Assembly (NCBI GenBank): GCA_021158105.1
Contig: JAGGVH010000034.1
Coordinates: 1-44,790 of the forward strand
DNA: 44,790 bases
Direction of reading: 5' to 3'
Source: Microcaldota archaeon
Lineage (GTDB): Archaea; Micrarchaeota; Micrarchaeia; Anstonellales; JAGGVH01
In this document: positions 1-8,399 of the stretch, piece after piece
Layout of the letters: each line of letters begins with the position of its first letter
Position numbering within the stretch: position 1 is the stretch's first letter
Made by a program: the position numbers and the translations under genes
Notes under the pieces: model-generated
Told to the model about the DNA's origin: nothing
What the model saw: only the letters and a program-made list of their open reading frames with translations
Databases searched by the model: none

Positions 1-1
1 G

Positions 2-2944
2 ACAAAGTATGCAAAGTTTATCAAGGCGTTAAGTGTTATCAGGGAGTATGATCCTGAGCAGATTGACAACCTTTCAAGCCTTTTCGAGGTGAATCATCCA
101 GACGTCTTTTCCCAGGTTACTGATATAAACGATAACCTTTTTTATTCTGATCCAGCAGGCATGGAAACTGTGAAGATGCGCGCGTGGGACTCAGCATCAT
201 TATTATACTTAATAAATACATTATCAAACCCGTCACATCCATTAAACCGGTTGAACAACGACTTGTCAACTGTTTTGTCGTACACCAGTCAACTTCCGTT
301 TGGGTATAAGGTTTTAGGTTTATACGATCCCCTCCTTAACAACCTGTTCAACACTAACCTTATCCAGAACGGAACAGGTCTTTACATGGATTATATATCA
401 TACATGACACAATTGTACAATTCATTGCCGTACTATTTAAGGTACAATGCACTTACAGAATTTAACCTTGAAATACCTAAAGAAATAGGCGGCAAGTTCT
501 CAGATTTGGACTTAGCACAGAGGATGGCAATAACTGCTAACCAGTATGAATTTGATGTTAATGATCCATATTATACCATCCCTCAGATTATCGGGATACC
601 GCAATTACAGGATGACCTTGCACGGATTTACAATACAATGGTGCCATACATGAGTTATCTTGACCCTGTTTGGAGTTATGCTAACCTTAGAAGATATTAT
701 TCTGCACGTGCACAAACCACTATGCCGTATGCAACATATAACCCGTCATCACTGCGCGTGTCGGTTTCAGAAGATGTTATGATGATAGGGTTAAGCGATG
801 CTTACAGGAAGGTTTATGATAGATATTTCCCTATCAGTCTAAAAACAACCAATGCTGAGCTTAAATCATATGCAAGGGCTAAAGGCATAACTGAAAGTGA
901 GATAAAAGCTATGGCAAAAGCGTCAGGTCCTGGCGGGAAGCGTATCAGCGGTGAAGCGGGCAAAACAGAAAATAAAGATTATGAGCTTGGGGAAAGAGAA
1001 GTTTGGCTACAGTCAAAAGAGATTAACACATATTTTCAATTTGAAGCACAGAATTATAGGATTTATGATGTTCCTGTTCGTGATGTCTTTGTCAGTTCAT
1101 TGACCAATATTGTAGAAAATTATGGTGGTGAATTACAAACTAGCAAGATTGAAGATAATAAACTAATAGGAAGGTTAAACATTACTGGTGGCAATGTTGT
1201 TGTGTTCTTCAATGGTATATGGGAGAAGGAGAAAATAGAAGAGGGGGGCGAGGTTTCAGATAAGGAAAAGTATAATGTTGAGGCAAGGGTTTATGTTAAG
1301 TTTAAAGGTGGATGGTATTTAATAACTGACAGGAATTTTTATGATGAGTTTGATAGTATGTTGGAAAAGAACGGGATGTTCGCACGAATGAATGCATCAG
1401 CGGGCAAGCTACGCACTGGGTTAGAATATTTACAAGTTAGACCGTTCTCAAATCCTGAAGATTATAAGACTGGTGCATGGGGTGCATTCATAGGTTATGA
1501 TTTTGGTGATACTAGTGCATTCCTTGCAAAATCAAAAGAAAATGAAAGTGCATTGACAGTAACCCATCAAAAATCAGAAGGCAAATTTATCACTGGTGGG
1601 TTATACTTATTGAATGATAAAGATTTATCATATGCGCAGTCAACAACACCTGGTGAAGCGATGAAAGGTGTTGAGGAGAGGTATGTTGGACTTGTTGATT
1701 ACCTTGTTCTTGATAAGTTTAGAGCGAGTGCGTTTGCAGGTGGAAGGGAAGGACAGGTTGAGATCGGTGGCAGGATAGTTACTCCTGAAGTTGGTGTGGG
1801 GTTTGGGATACGGCATTATGATTATGCAAACGACTGGTTTACAACGTCAACTGGCTGGTCAACTGATACTTGGGTTGGCAGGGCATATTATCAGTATGCA
1901 AAGGAAAAGGGGTTTGGTTTGTTGACTACAAAGGACTTTGGCAATATTGGAGACATGAAAGATGTTAGTTTAGATGTTTATGGTACAAATGCTGATGTTT
2001 ATGGTACACCTCCAGAACTTAAACCCGGAAAATCAGAAGAATTGAGTTCTATACTTAACAGTATTCAGGCATTAAATGACCAGTATCGTGATTTGATTTT
2101 AAAGGGTAATAAAGAAGCTGAGGGGAAATACCAGGATAAGATGCTAGATTATACTAAGCAATTGATTTCATTGTTGGACGACATGGGCATGCGAAATTAT
2201 GTGTTTAATTCTCCTGCGTTCACAGGATTTAGGTTGAGATGGATTGATAAGAATGGTCATGTTAGGATGGTTAAGGTTACTGCCACACGTGCAACAGTGC
2301 AGACTGAAGCAGAAAATGTTGATGAGACATGGTTAAGTGCAGAGTATTACTTAACACCTGGCGGTGTGCCCACAACTGTTTTTATATCTGCACCTGTTGC
2401 TTCAGAGTCTGGAGGTGGTACTGGTTCTGTGCCACGTCCAAAATGGATGACTGGATTACGGTTTGACCTTAAAAAAGCAACATTTTCTATGGTGGGTTAT
2501 CCCACAACAACAGGCGGGTTTGGCCTTGAAGGTGGTGTTGCAAGGCCTACTAAGAAAGGAATGGTGGGAGGACAGGCCAGTGTAGAGCTTGAAAAGGGTA
2601 GACTTCCTGAATACACTTTAAGGGTAACATATGGCCGGAATAATTATGCTTATACATTTGAGCTTGACAAAAACTTAGCAGGAAAGTTTAGTAATCTTGT
2701 TGGTTTAGGTGCAGGTATGTTTAGTCGTAGGTATATCCTTAACGGCAGTGCAGCATATTTATGGTCGCGGACAAGCGGAGGAGCATTTGTTGACGCGTTC
2801 AATTTAGGTTTGTCAGGCGGGTTTAAGTTTCCCGCTTTTGGTCGAGACTGGTCATTGTCGTCCAAAATCAATTTGACTCGACCGATTCGGCCTTTGGGGA
2901 CTAAGGAGTATAGTGTATGGTTGTATTTGTCAACAACGTTTTAG
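2..2944 (+). CDS. Large envelope protein, 5'-truncated, beta-barrel-like C-terminal half
   Basis: The reading frame is open from base 2, so the gene begins before the window; a GTG at 89 is an internal valine, not a convincing start. I do not recognise the family. The first ~450 residues are mixed and rich in Tyr and Asn. From about residue 460 on (numbered from the GTG) the sequence becomes a run of short segments with alternating polar and hydrophobic/aromatic residues, rich in Gly, separated by charged turns, for example WGAFIGYDFG, EIGGRIVTPEVGVGFGIRHY and EYTLRVTYG. The last residues are VWLYLSTTF, so the chain ends in Phe, as bacterial outer-membrane barrels usually do. This suggests a transmembrane or surface beta-barrel, but that is inference from pattern only. 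The signal peptide would lie outside the window. It sits 19 bp before gatD with no evident functional link. Confidence 0.75.
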   Translation, partial: TKYAKFIKALSVIREYDPEQIDNLSSLFEVNHPDVFSQVTDINDNLFYSDPAGMETVKMRAWDSASLLYLINTLSNPSHPLNRLNNDLSTVLSYTSQLPFGYKVLGLYDPLLNNLFNTNLIQNGTGLYMDYISYMTQLYNSLPYYLRYNALTEFNLEIPKEIGGKFSDLDLAQRMAITANQYEFDVNDPYYTIPQIIGIPQLQDDLARIYNTMVPYMSYLDPVWSYANLRRYYSARAQTTMPYATYNPSSLRVSVSEDVMMIGLSDAYRKVYDRYFPISLKTTNAELKSYARAKGITESEIKAMAKASGPGGKRISGEAGKTENKDYELGEREVWLQSKEINTYFQFEAQNYRIYDVPVRDVFVSSLTNIVENYGGELQTSKIEDNKLIGRLNITGGNVVVFFNGIWEKEKIEEGGEVSDKEKYNVEARVYVKFKGGWYLITDRNFYDEFDSMLEKNGMFARMNASAGKLRTGLEYLQVRPFSNPEDYKTGAWGAFIGYDFGDTSAFLAKSKENESALTVTHQKSEGKFITGGLYLLNDKDLSYAQSTTPGEAMKGVEERYVGLVDYLVLDKFRASAFAGGREGQVEIGGRIVTPEVGVGFGIRHYDYANDWFTTSTGWSTDTWVGRAYYQYAKEKGFGLLTTKDFGNIGDMKDVSLDVYGTNADVYGTPPELKPGKSEELSSILNSIQALNDQYRDLILKGNKEAEGKYQDKMLDYTKQLISLLDDMGMRNYVFNSPAFTGFRLRWIDKNGHVRMVKVTATRATVQTEAENVDETWLSAEYYLTPGGVPTTVFISAPVASESGGGTGSVPRPKWMTGLRFDLKKATFSMVGYPTTTGGFGLEGGVARPTKKGMVGGQASVELEKGRLPEYTLRVTYGRNNYAYTFELDKNLAGKFSNLVGLGAGMFSRRYILNGSAAYLWSRTSGGAFVDAFNLGLSGGFKFPAFGRDWSLSSKINLTRPIRPLGTKEYSVWLYLSTTF

Positions 2945-2963
2945 GGTATAATAAGGTGTTGCA

Positions 2964-4325
2964 ATGGAATATTCAAAAGAGGTTGTTGCACTGTTAAAAA
3001 AGAATAAAGTTGATGTGATGCACAACGTGACAGTATTATTGAGAGATGGCAGAAAGTTTAGCGGTGTCATAATGCAGCGGGGTGCAGGCAGTGATGATAT
3101 TCTGGTTGTAAAGCTTGATAACGGGTATAACATCGGACTGAATGTTGAAAACATAACAAAGATTGATGATAACGGTAAAGTTAAAGATAAGAATGTTGGT
3201 AATAAAAAGGACACTAAACATGAGACTAAAGTTGTAAGACATAAGAAGTCATTGGTTCACATAATCGGTGTGGGTGGCACGATAGCTTCAAAAGTTGATT
3301 ATCAGACTGGTGCAGTCTACCCGTTAGTTTCAGAAGATGAATTGTTGTCAGCGTTTCCTGAGCTTTCAGCCATTGCAACCATTAAATCATCGCAGTTGTT
3401 TTCATTGTTTTCTGAAGATATGACTCCTGACATCTGGATTGATATTGCAGAGGAGATTAATCGTACAATAAAAAATGAAAAACCTAACGGTATTGTGGTC
3501 ACGCATGGCACAGATACTATGCATTATACTTCTGCGGCATTATCTTTTATGTTGCAGGGTTTACCCTGCCCAATAATCTTAACAGGTGCACAGAGGAGTT
3601 CAGACCGCGGGTCGTCAGATTCTAAGATTAATCTGTTGTCATCAGTTCTCGCTGCAAAGTATAAGTTTGGGGAAGTTGCGGTGTGCATGCACGCTTCAAT
3701 GAACGACGGCGTTTGCCATGTCCACAGGGGGACACGGGTCAGGAAGATGCACACTTCACGGCGCGATGCGTTCAAAACTGTTAATGGGAGACCGTTGTTA
3801 GAAGTTGACTGGAGAAAAGGTAAAATTATTGAATTGTCAGGAGTGACTAAACCAAAACCGTATGGTAATCTAAAACTTGATACTAAGATTAATAGTAATG
3901 TTGCAATGCAATATTTCTATCCCGGGCTTAGACAGAAAGATATTTCAAGGTTGTCAGAATATGATGGAGTAGTGTTAATGGGAACTGGGCTGGGCCATGT
4001 TTCTACAAACCAGTTCAACAATAAAAAATCAATCTCGCTTATTAAAGAAATTAAAGAATTGATTGATAGCAACATTCCTGTTGTTATGACGTCACAGACA
4101 ATATTTGGAAGGATAAACCTGAATGTGTATTCTTCCGGGAGAATGTTAAAAGAAGCTGGTGTGATAGGCCATCTGTGCGATTTTACACCTGAGACTGCTT
4201 ATGTTAAACTGATGTGGGTGCTTGGCCATACTAATAAGATGGATAAGGTTAAAGAGATGATGGAGACTAACATTGTTGGCGAGATATCAGAAAGGTCTGA
4301 GGTTACTAAGAGGTTGATAATATGA
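2964..4325 (+). CDS. gatD: Glu-tRNA(Gln) amidotransferase subunit D
   Basis: GatD is the amidase half of the archaeal GatDE complex. It releases ammonia from Gln/Asn in the cytoplasm for conversion of Glu-tRNA(Gln) to Gln-tRNA(Gln). At 453 residues it has the family length. A small N-terminal domain (about residues 1-75) precedes an L-asparaginase-like domain with the nucleophile-region motif GVGGTIASK (about 95-103), THGTDTMHYT and GAQRSSDRGSSD. The ATG at 2964 is preceded by AAGGTG about 6 bases upstream. The stop overlaps the gatE start by 4 bases (ATGA), so the two are translationally coupled. Presence of GatDE implies that the organism makes Gln-tRNA by the indirect route, as most archaea do. 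Confidence 0.97.
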   Translation: MEYSKEVVALLKKNKVDVMHNVTVLLRDGRKFSGVIMQRGAGSDDILVVKLDNGYNIGLNVENITKIDDNGKVKDKNVGNKKDTKHETKVVRHKKSLVHIIGVGGTIASKVDYQTGAVYPLVSEDELLSAFPELSAIATIKSSQLFSLFSEDMTPDIWIDIAEEINRTIKNEKPNGIVVTHGTDTMHYTSAALSFMLQGLPCPIILTGAQRSSDRGSSDSKINLLSSVLAAKYKFGEVAVCMHASMNDGVCHVHRGTRVRKMHTSRRDAFKTVNGRPLLEVDWRKGKIIELSGVTKPKPYGNLKLDTKINSNVAMQYFYPGLRQKDISRLSEYDGVVLMGTGLGHVSTNQFNNKKSISLIKEIKELIDSNIPVVMTSQTIFGRINLNVYSSGRMLKEAGVIGHLCDFTPETAYVKLMWVLGHTNKMDKVKEMMETNIVGEISERSEVTKRLII

Positions 4326-6079
4326 CTGATAAGTTCAAATGCGGTCTTGAAATTCATCAGAGGTTGGATACTCACAAACTGTTCTGTTCATGCAGTTCAA
4401 ATGAAAACAGAGATGTTGGCCTGCGCATTCATCGGAGGCAGTATGCTGTCAAAAGTGAACTTGGCGAGACAGACATAGCTGCAAGATATGAAGAAATGAA
4501 GGAGAATGAGTATGTTTATGATATTTATGATAACTGTTGTTTAGTAGAGACTGACGGTGAGCCACCGCATGATGTCAATCCTGAAGCAGTTGAGATAGTG
4601 ATAGGAATTGCCAAGATGTTGCATGCTAAGCCTATTGATGAGGCTTATGTAATGAGAAAAACTGTGATTGACGGTTCTAACACTTCAGGGTTTCAAAGGA
4701 CAATGGTCATAGCAACTGATGGTTATGTGGAGACAAGCAAGGGCAGGGTTAGGATTGAATCAATCTGTTTGGAAGAGGAGAGCGCGGGCATTGTAAAACG
4801 CGACATTGGCAGGGCAGAGTATAGGCTTGACAGGTTGGGCATACCACTGGTGGAGATAACCACTGCACCTGATATCATTGACCCTGATCATGCAGTTGAA
4901 ACCGCTGGGAAGATTGGACGGATGTTGCGCATGACAAAGGTCTTGAGAGGGATAGGAACGATAAGGCAGGACGTTAATGTGTCAATACCCAAAGGTGCAA
5001 GGGTTGAGATTAAAGGGTTTCAGGATATTAGAGAAATGAAAAAAGTTATACTTAATGAGATTGAACGGCAGAAGAGGTATAATGAGATAATCGAAGAATT
5101 GAAAAAAAGGTTTAATGGTAAAATTGAATATCCTTTTGAGGCATATGACATTACCAACATTTTTGAGAATACAAAATCTAAATTGTTTTCTAATGTTAAG
5201 AAAGGATGGAAAGTCATGGCCCTTAAGATGCCAAATTTTGAAGGCATATTTGGCAGTGAATTGTTATCAGGCTACAGGTATGGCACTGAACTGAGTGATT
5301 ATGCCAAGCCTGCTGGTGTTAACGGGATTATCCATTCTGATGAAAATATCGAAAAATATCACCTTGAAGAGGATATCATTGACCAGTTGAACATAACATT
5401 AGATTTTCCTTATGTAATGGTTGTTGCTCCAGAAGATGTATGCTTGAATGCACTCCATAGGGTATATGAAAGGAGTTTATTGTCATCAGTACCTGCTGAG
5501 ACTCGCAAGGTTAGCAGCTTAACAACTCGTTACTTTCGTCCCCTGCCAGGTTCTGCTAGGATGTATCCAGAAACTGACATCCCGCCAGTTAAGATACATA
5601 ATTTGTGGGATAAGGTCAACCCGCCAGAGGATTATGATGACAGGTTGAGTAAACTTGAGAAGATGTTGGGCAAGGAGTTAGCATCAAAGATTGTGGTTCA
5701 CCCAAAATATTATTTGTTTGAAAAGTTTGGCATGAGCGATCCAAAGACTGTAGCATGGGTAATAACAGATTTAACTCGTTCATTGTCAAGGAGCAATGTT
5801 ATTGTTTCAGATGAATTGCTTGAGCAGTTGTTTAAGGCATATTCTGATGGTTTACTGGTGCGTGCAGCATTTGAGGACGTTTTAAAGTATGCAGTGGAAA
5901 ATAATGTTGATGTTAGGACTGCAGTTGAACAGTTGAATATTAAGAGGATAAGGGACAAAGAACTGGAAAAGATTGTCAGGGAATTAAAGAATATTAAAGA
6001 TATCATGAGGAAGTATCGGCTTCAGGTTGACCCTAAGGATGTCCAAGAAATTTTGAAAAATGAAAAAATGAAAAAATAA
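4322..6079 (+). CDS. gatE: Glu-tRNA(Gln) amidotransferase subunit E
   Basis: GatE is the kinase/tRNA-binding subunit of GatDE: it phosphorylates Glu on Glu-tRNA(Gln) and amidates it with ammonia channelled from GatD. It opens with the GatB/GatE signature CGLEIHQRLDTHKLFC and contains the family segment RTMVIATDGYVET and the stretch ending GIGTIRQDVNVSI (about residues 205-220). The C-terminal helical (YqeY-like) tail runs to residue 585, slightly shorter than typical GatE. The start ATG overlaps the gatD stop by 4 bases. The gene ends ten bases before the converging lipoprotein gene. Confidence 0.97.
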   Translation: MTDKFKCGLEIHQRLDTHKLFCSCSSNENRDVGLRIHRRQYAVKSELGETDIAARYEEMKENEYVYDIYDNCCLVETDGEPPHDVNPEAVEIVIGIAKMLHAKPIDEAYVMRKTVIDGSNTSGFQRTMVIATDGYVETSKGRVRIESICLEEESAGIVKRDIGRAEYRLDRLGIPLVEITTAPDIIDPDHAVETAGKIGRMLRMTKVLRGIGTIRQDVNVSIPKGARVEIKGFQDIREMKKVILNEIERQKRYNEIIEELKKRFNGKIEYPFEAYDITNIFENTKSKLFSNVKKGWKVMALKMPNFEGIFGSELLSGYRYGTELSDYAKPAGVNGIIHSDENIEKYHLEEDIIDQLNITLDFPYVMVVAPEDVCLNALHRVYERSLLSSVPAETRKVSSLTTRYFRPLPGSARMYPETDIPPVKIHNLWDKVNPPEDYDDRLSKLEKMLGKELASKIVVHPKYYLFEKFGMSDPKTVAWVITDLTRSLSRSNVIVSDELLEQLFKAYSDGLLVRAAFEDVLKYAVENNVDVRTAVEQLNIKRIRDKELEKIVRELKNIKDIMRKYRLQVDPKDVQEILKNEKMKK

Positions 6080-6088
6080 ATTTTCTAT

Positions 6089-6550
6089 TTATTGTATATA
6101 ATCATTGTAATTGCAGACATTACCTGACGTTTCAAACAGGTCCATTGTAACATATGGCGCAGGCTCACAGTGATAGTTCTCTGAAAACCATCCAGAATTT
6201 GTTGTCTCACCACTGTAATCTTCTTCGGGATATTCATCAACCACCCAGTTACAGTCTTCACCCATTTGTGAGAACAGTTCTAATGCTTCAGGGTCATTAG
6301 AATAATATTTTCCGTTCTTTTTAATCTCAACCATGTTCTGTCCTTTATATTTTGTATATTCATAATCTCCATAAATATATATGATTTCATAGTCATCATA
6401 GCACTTGATAGGCAATCCTAAAGATTTTAATTCCTGGTATGACATCTGGTCCACATTGTCAGGATAGTCATTCTCAGTGTATGTCTCACTGCAACATCCC
6501 ATTATGAATAATAATGGAATTATGCCTGTTAATAAAATCCATTTGTTCAT
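6089..6550 (-). CDS. Predicted lipoprotein, Cys-rich
   Basis: A 153-residue secreted protein with a Lys-containing N-terminus, a hydrophobic segment and a lipobox-like site (LLFIMGC, then a second Cys), so probably an anchored lipoprotein on the outer face of the membrane. I chose the ATG at 6550 because GAGGTGG lies 5-7 bases before it; an in-frame start farther up would put 18 charged/hydrophobic residues ahead of the signal peptide. The mature part is acidic and Tyr-rich, with Cys pairs (LPIKCYD, DCNW, HCEP, VCNY). The same pattern (GLPIKC..., DCNW/CDW, C-terminal VCxY) occurs in the next gene upstream, so the two are paralogues. Function unknown. Confidence 0.8.
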   Translation of the reverse strand: MNKWILLTGIIPLLFIMGCCSETYTENDYPDNVDQMSYQELKSLGLPIKCYDDYEIIYIYGDYEYTKYKGQNMVEIKKNGKYYSNDPEALELFSQMGEDCNWVVDEYPEEDYSGETTNSGWFSENYHCEPAPYVTMDLFETSGNVCNYNDYIQ

Positions 6551-6616
6551 CTTTACCACCTCATTAATATAAAATAAAAAAATAGGGAATAATATTTTAA
6601 ACAAACAAGTAAAATT

Positions 6617-7282
6617 TTAATCCCCTAAACCTAAACTTTCATAACATTCTTGTTTTTCTGTAGGGTCAGTTATTGCTTTGCACGGATCAGTATTCTTAAT
6701 CATTTGGTTCATGATTTCAGTATAATCACAAACAGTGCCCGGCGTGTCAAATTTGTCATCACCAAATGTGTCAATTGCACAATCATACTGTTCACTAAAG
6801 TCTGGTGTTTCAAGGTCTGGTGTCGGCGACATTTCTTCAGCTGGGGTTTGAGAATCTTCATTTATTTTTATAGTGTCAAACATCAGCCAGTCACAGCTTT
6901 CCATACCTGGTGAATCCTTCATTACACCTTGAAGTTTAATGTACATCTTATCATCTTTCATTACCATATAGTATGTTGTGCCTTGTGATGTTATCTCTGC
7001 ATAATATTTGTTACCTTTAATGTATATGTTTGCAGTGCCATTCTCATCCTTGTATGTGCATTTTACAGGCATACCCAATGCTTGTATTGCAGCATACCCC
7101 AAACTGTTGACATCTAGTGTTTCATTGTTGGTTGTTTCATTAGTTCCTGCCTGCGCAGGTTGATTTAGAGTAGTAGTTGTTTGATTTGTTGCGTTTGTTG
7201 AAGATTGTGTTTGTTCTTCCCCTGTGCATCCCATTGTCAACAGGAATATACCAATAATGGCAAGTGTTAAAATCCATTTCAT
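6617..7282 (-). CDS. Predicted lipoprotein, paralogue of the neighbour
   Basis: About 221 residues. The N-terminus MKWILTLAIIGIFLLTMGC is a lipoprotein signal; the ATG at 7282 has GAGGTGG 8 bases upstream, which favours it over the earlier ATG at 7288. A Thr/Asn/Gln-rich linker of about 45 residues (a likely glycosylated spacer) follows the Cys. The folded part shares with the 6089-6550 protein a core 'LGMPVKC', a tyrosine-rich YxxxxxGxKYY region, an internal CDW and a final VCDY. An extra C-terminal segment, DPCKAITDPTEKQECYESLG, adds two Cys. The gene lies 67 bases upstream of its paralogue on the same strand, so probably one transcript. No enzymatic motif is visible; a binding or wall-linked role is a guess. 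Confidence 0.8.
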   Translation of the reverse strand: MKWILTLAIIGIFLLTMGCTGEEQTQSSTNATNQTTTTLNQPAQAGTNETTNNETLDVNSLGYAAIQALGMPVKCTYKDENGTANIYIKGNKYYAEITSQGTTYYMVMKDDKMYIKLQGVMKDSPGMESCDWLMFDTIKINEDSQTPAEEMSPTPDLETPDFSEQYDCAIDTFGDDKFDTPGTVCDYTEIMNQMIKNTDPCKAITDPTEKQECYESLGLGD

Positions 7283-7370
7283 TATCATCCACCTCTTTTT
7301 ATATGATAGTTTCCTTTTTATTTCAATCATAAGATATTAAAACCTTACTAAGACTTTCAATTTTATTATA

Positions 7371-7472
7371 CGCCCCCGCCGGGATTTGAACCCAGATCAC
7401 AGCCTTACTACATTGCACATTTATGTGTAAATCCCGCAGGGCCGCGTTCTATCCAAGTTAAACTACGGGGGC
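7371..7472 (-). tRNA. tRNA-Arg(GCG) with a 28-nt anticodon-loop intron
   Basis: On the minus strand the acceptor strands GCCCCCG/CGGGGGC pair fully, with discriminator G and no encoded CCA. The D stem is GTTT/GAAC, the anticodon stem CGGCC/GGCTG, and the T arm CTGGG-TTCAAAT-CCCGG. The anticodon loop reads CT-GCG-G then intron (complement 7406-7433) then A. The junctions form a canonical 3-4-3 bulge-helix-bulge: central helix CTGC/GTAG, bulges GG^G and TA^A, and an internal hairpin CACAT/ATGTG. Splicing at 37/38 gives anticodon GCG, reading Arg CGC. The first ten bases overlap the end of cbf5, whose TAG stop is tRNA bases 8-10. Confidence 0.93.
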
Positions 7473-8329
7473 AGAATTATTATAATAGGTTTAGATAACA
7501 TACCTTTATTAATTTTTTTAATTTCCTCAGAGCTGACTACTGTCTTATGAATTCCTATCATTCTGCCTGATTCTGTGAATAAGATTATTTCTTTATCCTT
7601 TTCAAAATTCTCAAACTCTTTGACGCCTGGAATGAACAATGGTGAGCCGTGGGCAAGTTGCTCAACAGCATTATTCTTAACTATGATTTTTGGAATATTG
7701 ATAAATTCTTCGATCGGATGGATCATTTTGCACAGTTCACTGTCATCACCCTTGTTTTCAAACAACCAATATGCATCAACCAAATCCTGTAGTTTGACTG
7801 CATACCCTTCATCAATGGATCCTACCTTTATCCTTCTGAGTTCTTCAAGTTGACAGTTTCCAATCATGTATGATATATCCCGAGCAATCGCACGGATATA
7901 AGTTCCTGCTTCAACATCTGCTTGAAATAATACTCTTTTATCTTTTATCTCAATGAGTTTTATGTTATCAATGTTTTTTATCCTTTGCCTTCTCCTGACT
8001 GCTGACATTTTTGGTGGCAGTTGTATTATTCTGCCTGTGAACAGGTTAAACAGTGATATGATCGCATCTTTATTGATTTGCTTGCTGAATTTTAGTATTC
8101 CAACATAACTCTTCTTATCTTTTGTTATGTATGGCAACAATCGTGTTGCCCTGTTCAGTGCCACGGGCAATACACCTGTAACATTAGGATCGAGCGTCCC
8201 GGCATGGCCACTCTTTTTTGTGTGTAAAATCTTTTTGACCCATGATGATACTTCGTGAGATGTCGGTCCTGGTGGCTTGTCAATGATTATGATGCCAGTA
8301 TCAAGAAGAGTTTGAATATCTGTGTTCAT
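7463..8329 (-). CDS. cbf5: Cbf5/TruB-family tRNA/rRNA pseudouridine synthase
   Basis: 288 residues. The N-terminal catalytic part has the dyskerin/Cbf5 motif GIIIIDKPPGPTSHEV and SGHAGTLDPNVTGVLPVAL, containing the catalytic Asp, followed by the LPPKMSAVRRRQR block and the GTYIRAIARD motif. The C-terminal part (from about 205) matches a PUA domain. In archaea Cbf5 works in H/ACA RNPs on rRNA and also makes tRNA Psi55. The ATG at 8329 has a TATA-like box (8351-8358) about 26 bases upstream, so the mRNA is probably leaderless. The stop codon lies inside the tRNA-Arg gene, so RNase P cleavage of a joint transcript would remove the stop. Confidence 0.93.
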   Translation of the reverse strand: MNTDIQTLLDTGIIIIDKPPGPTSHEVSSWVKKILHTKKSGHAGTLDPNVTGVLPVALNRATRLLPYITKDKKSYVGILKFSKQINKDAIISLFNLFTGRIIQLPPKMSAVRRRQRIKNIDNIKLIEIKDKRVLFQADVEAGTYIRAIARDISYMIGNCQLEELRRIKVGSIDEGYAVKLQDLVDAYWLFENKGDDSELCKMIHPIEEFINIPKIIVKNNAVEQLAHGSPLFIPGVKEFENFEKDKEIILFTESGRMIGIHKTVVSSEEIKKINKGMLSKPIIIILPP

Positions 8330-8399
8330 ACTTATATTCTATTAACAACCAATATAAAACTTTTGTGATATTTGTGAGATTGATTTGTTATACCTGTGT

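Noticed and set aside
89-91. GTG at 89 as the start of the first gene
   Set aside because: The frame is open to the window edge and no RBS precedes the GTG, so the gene most likely begins outside.
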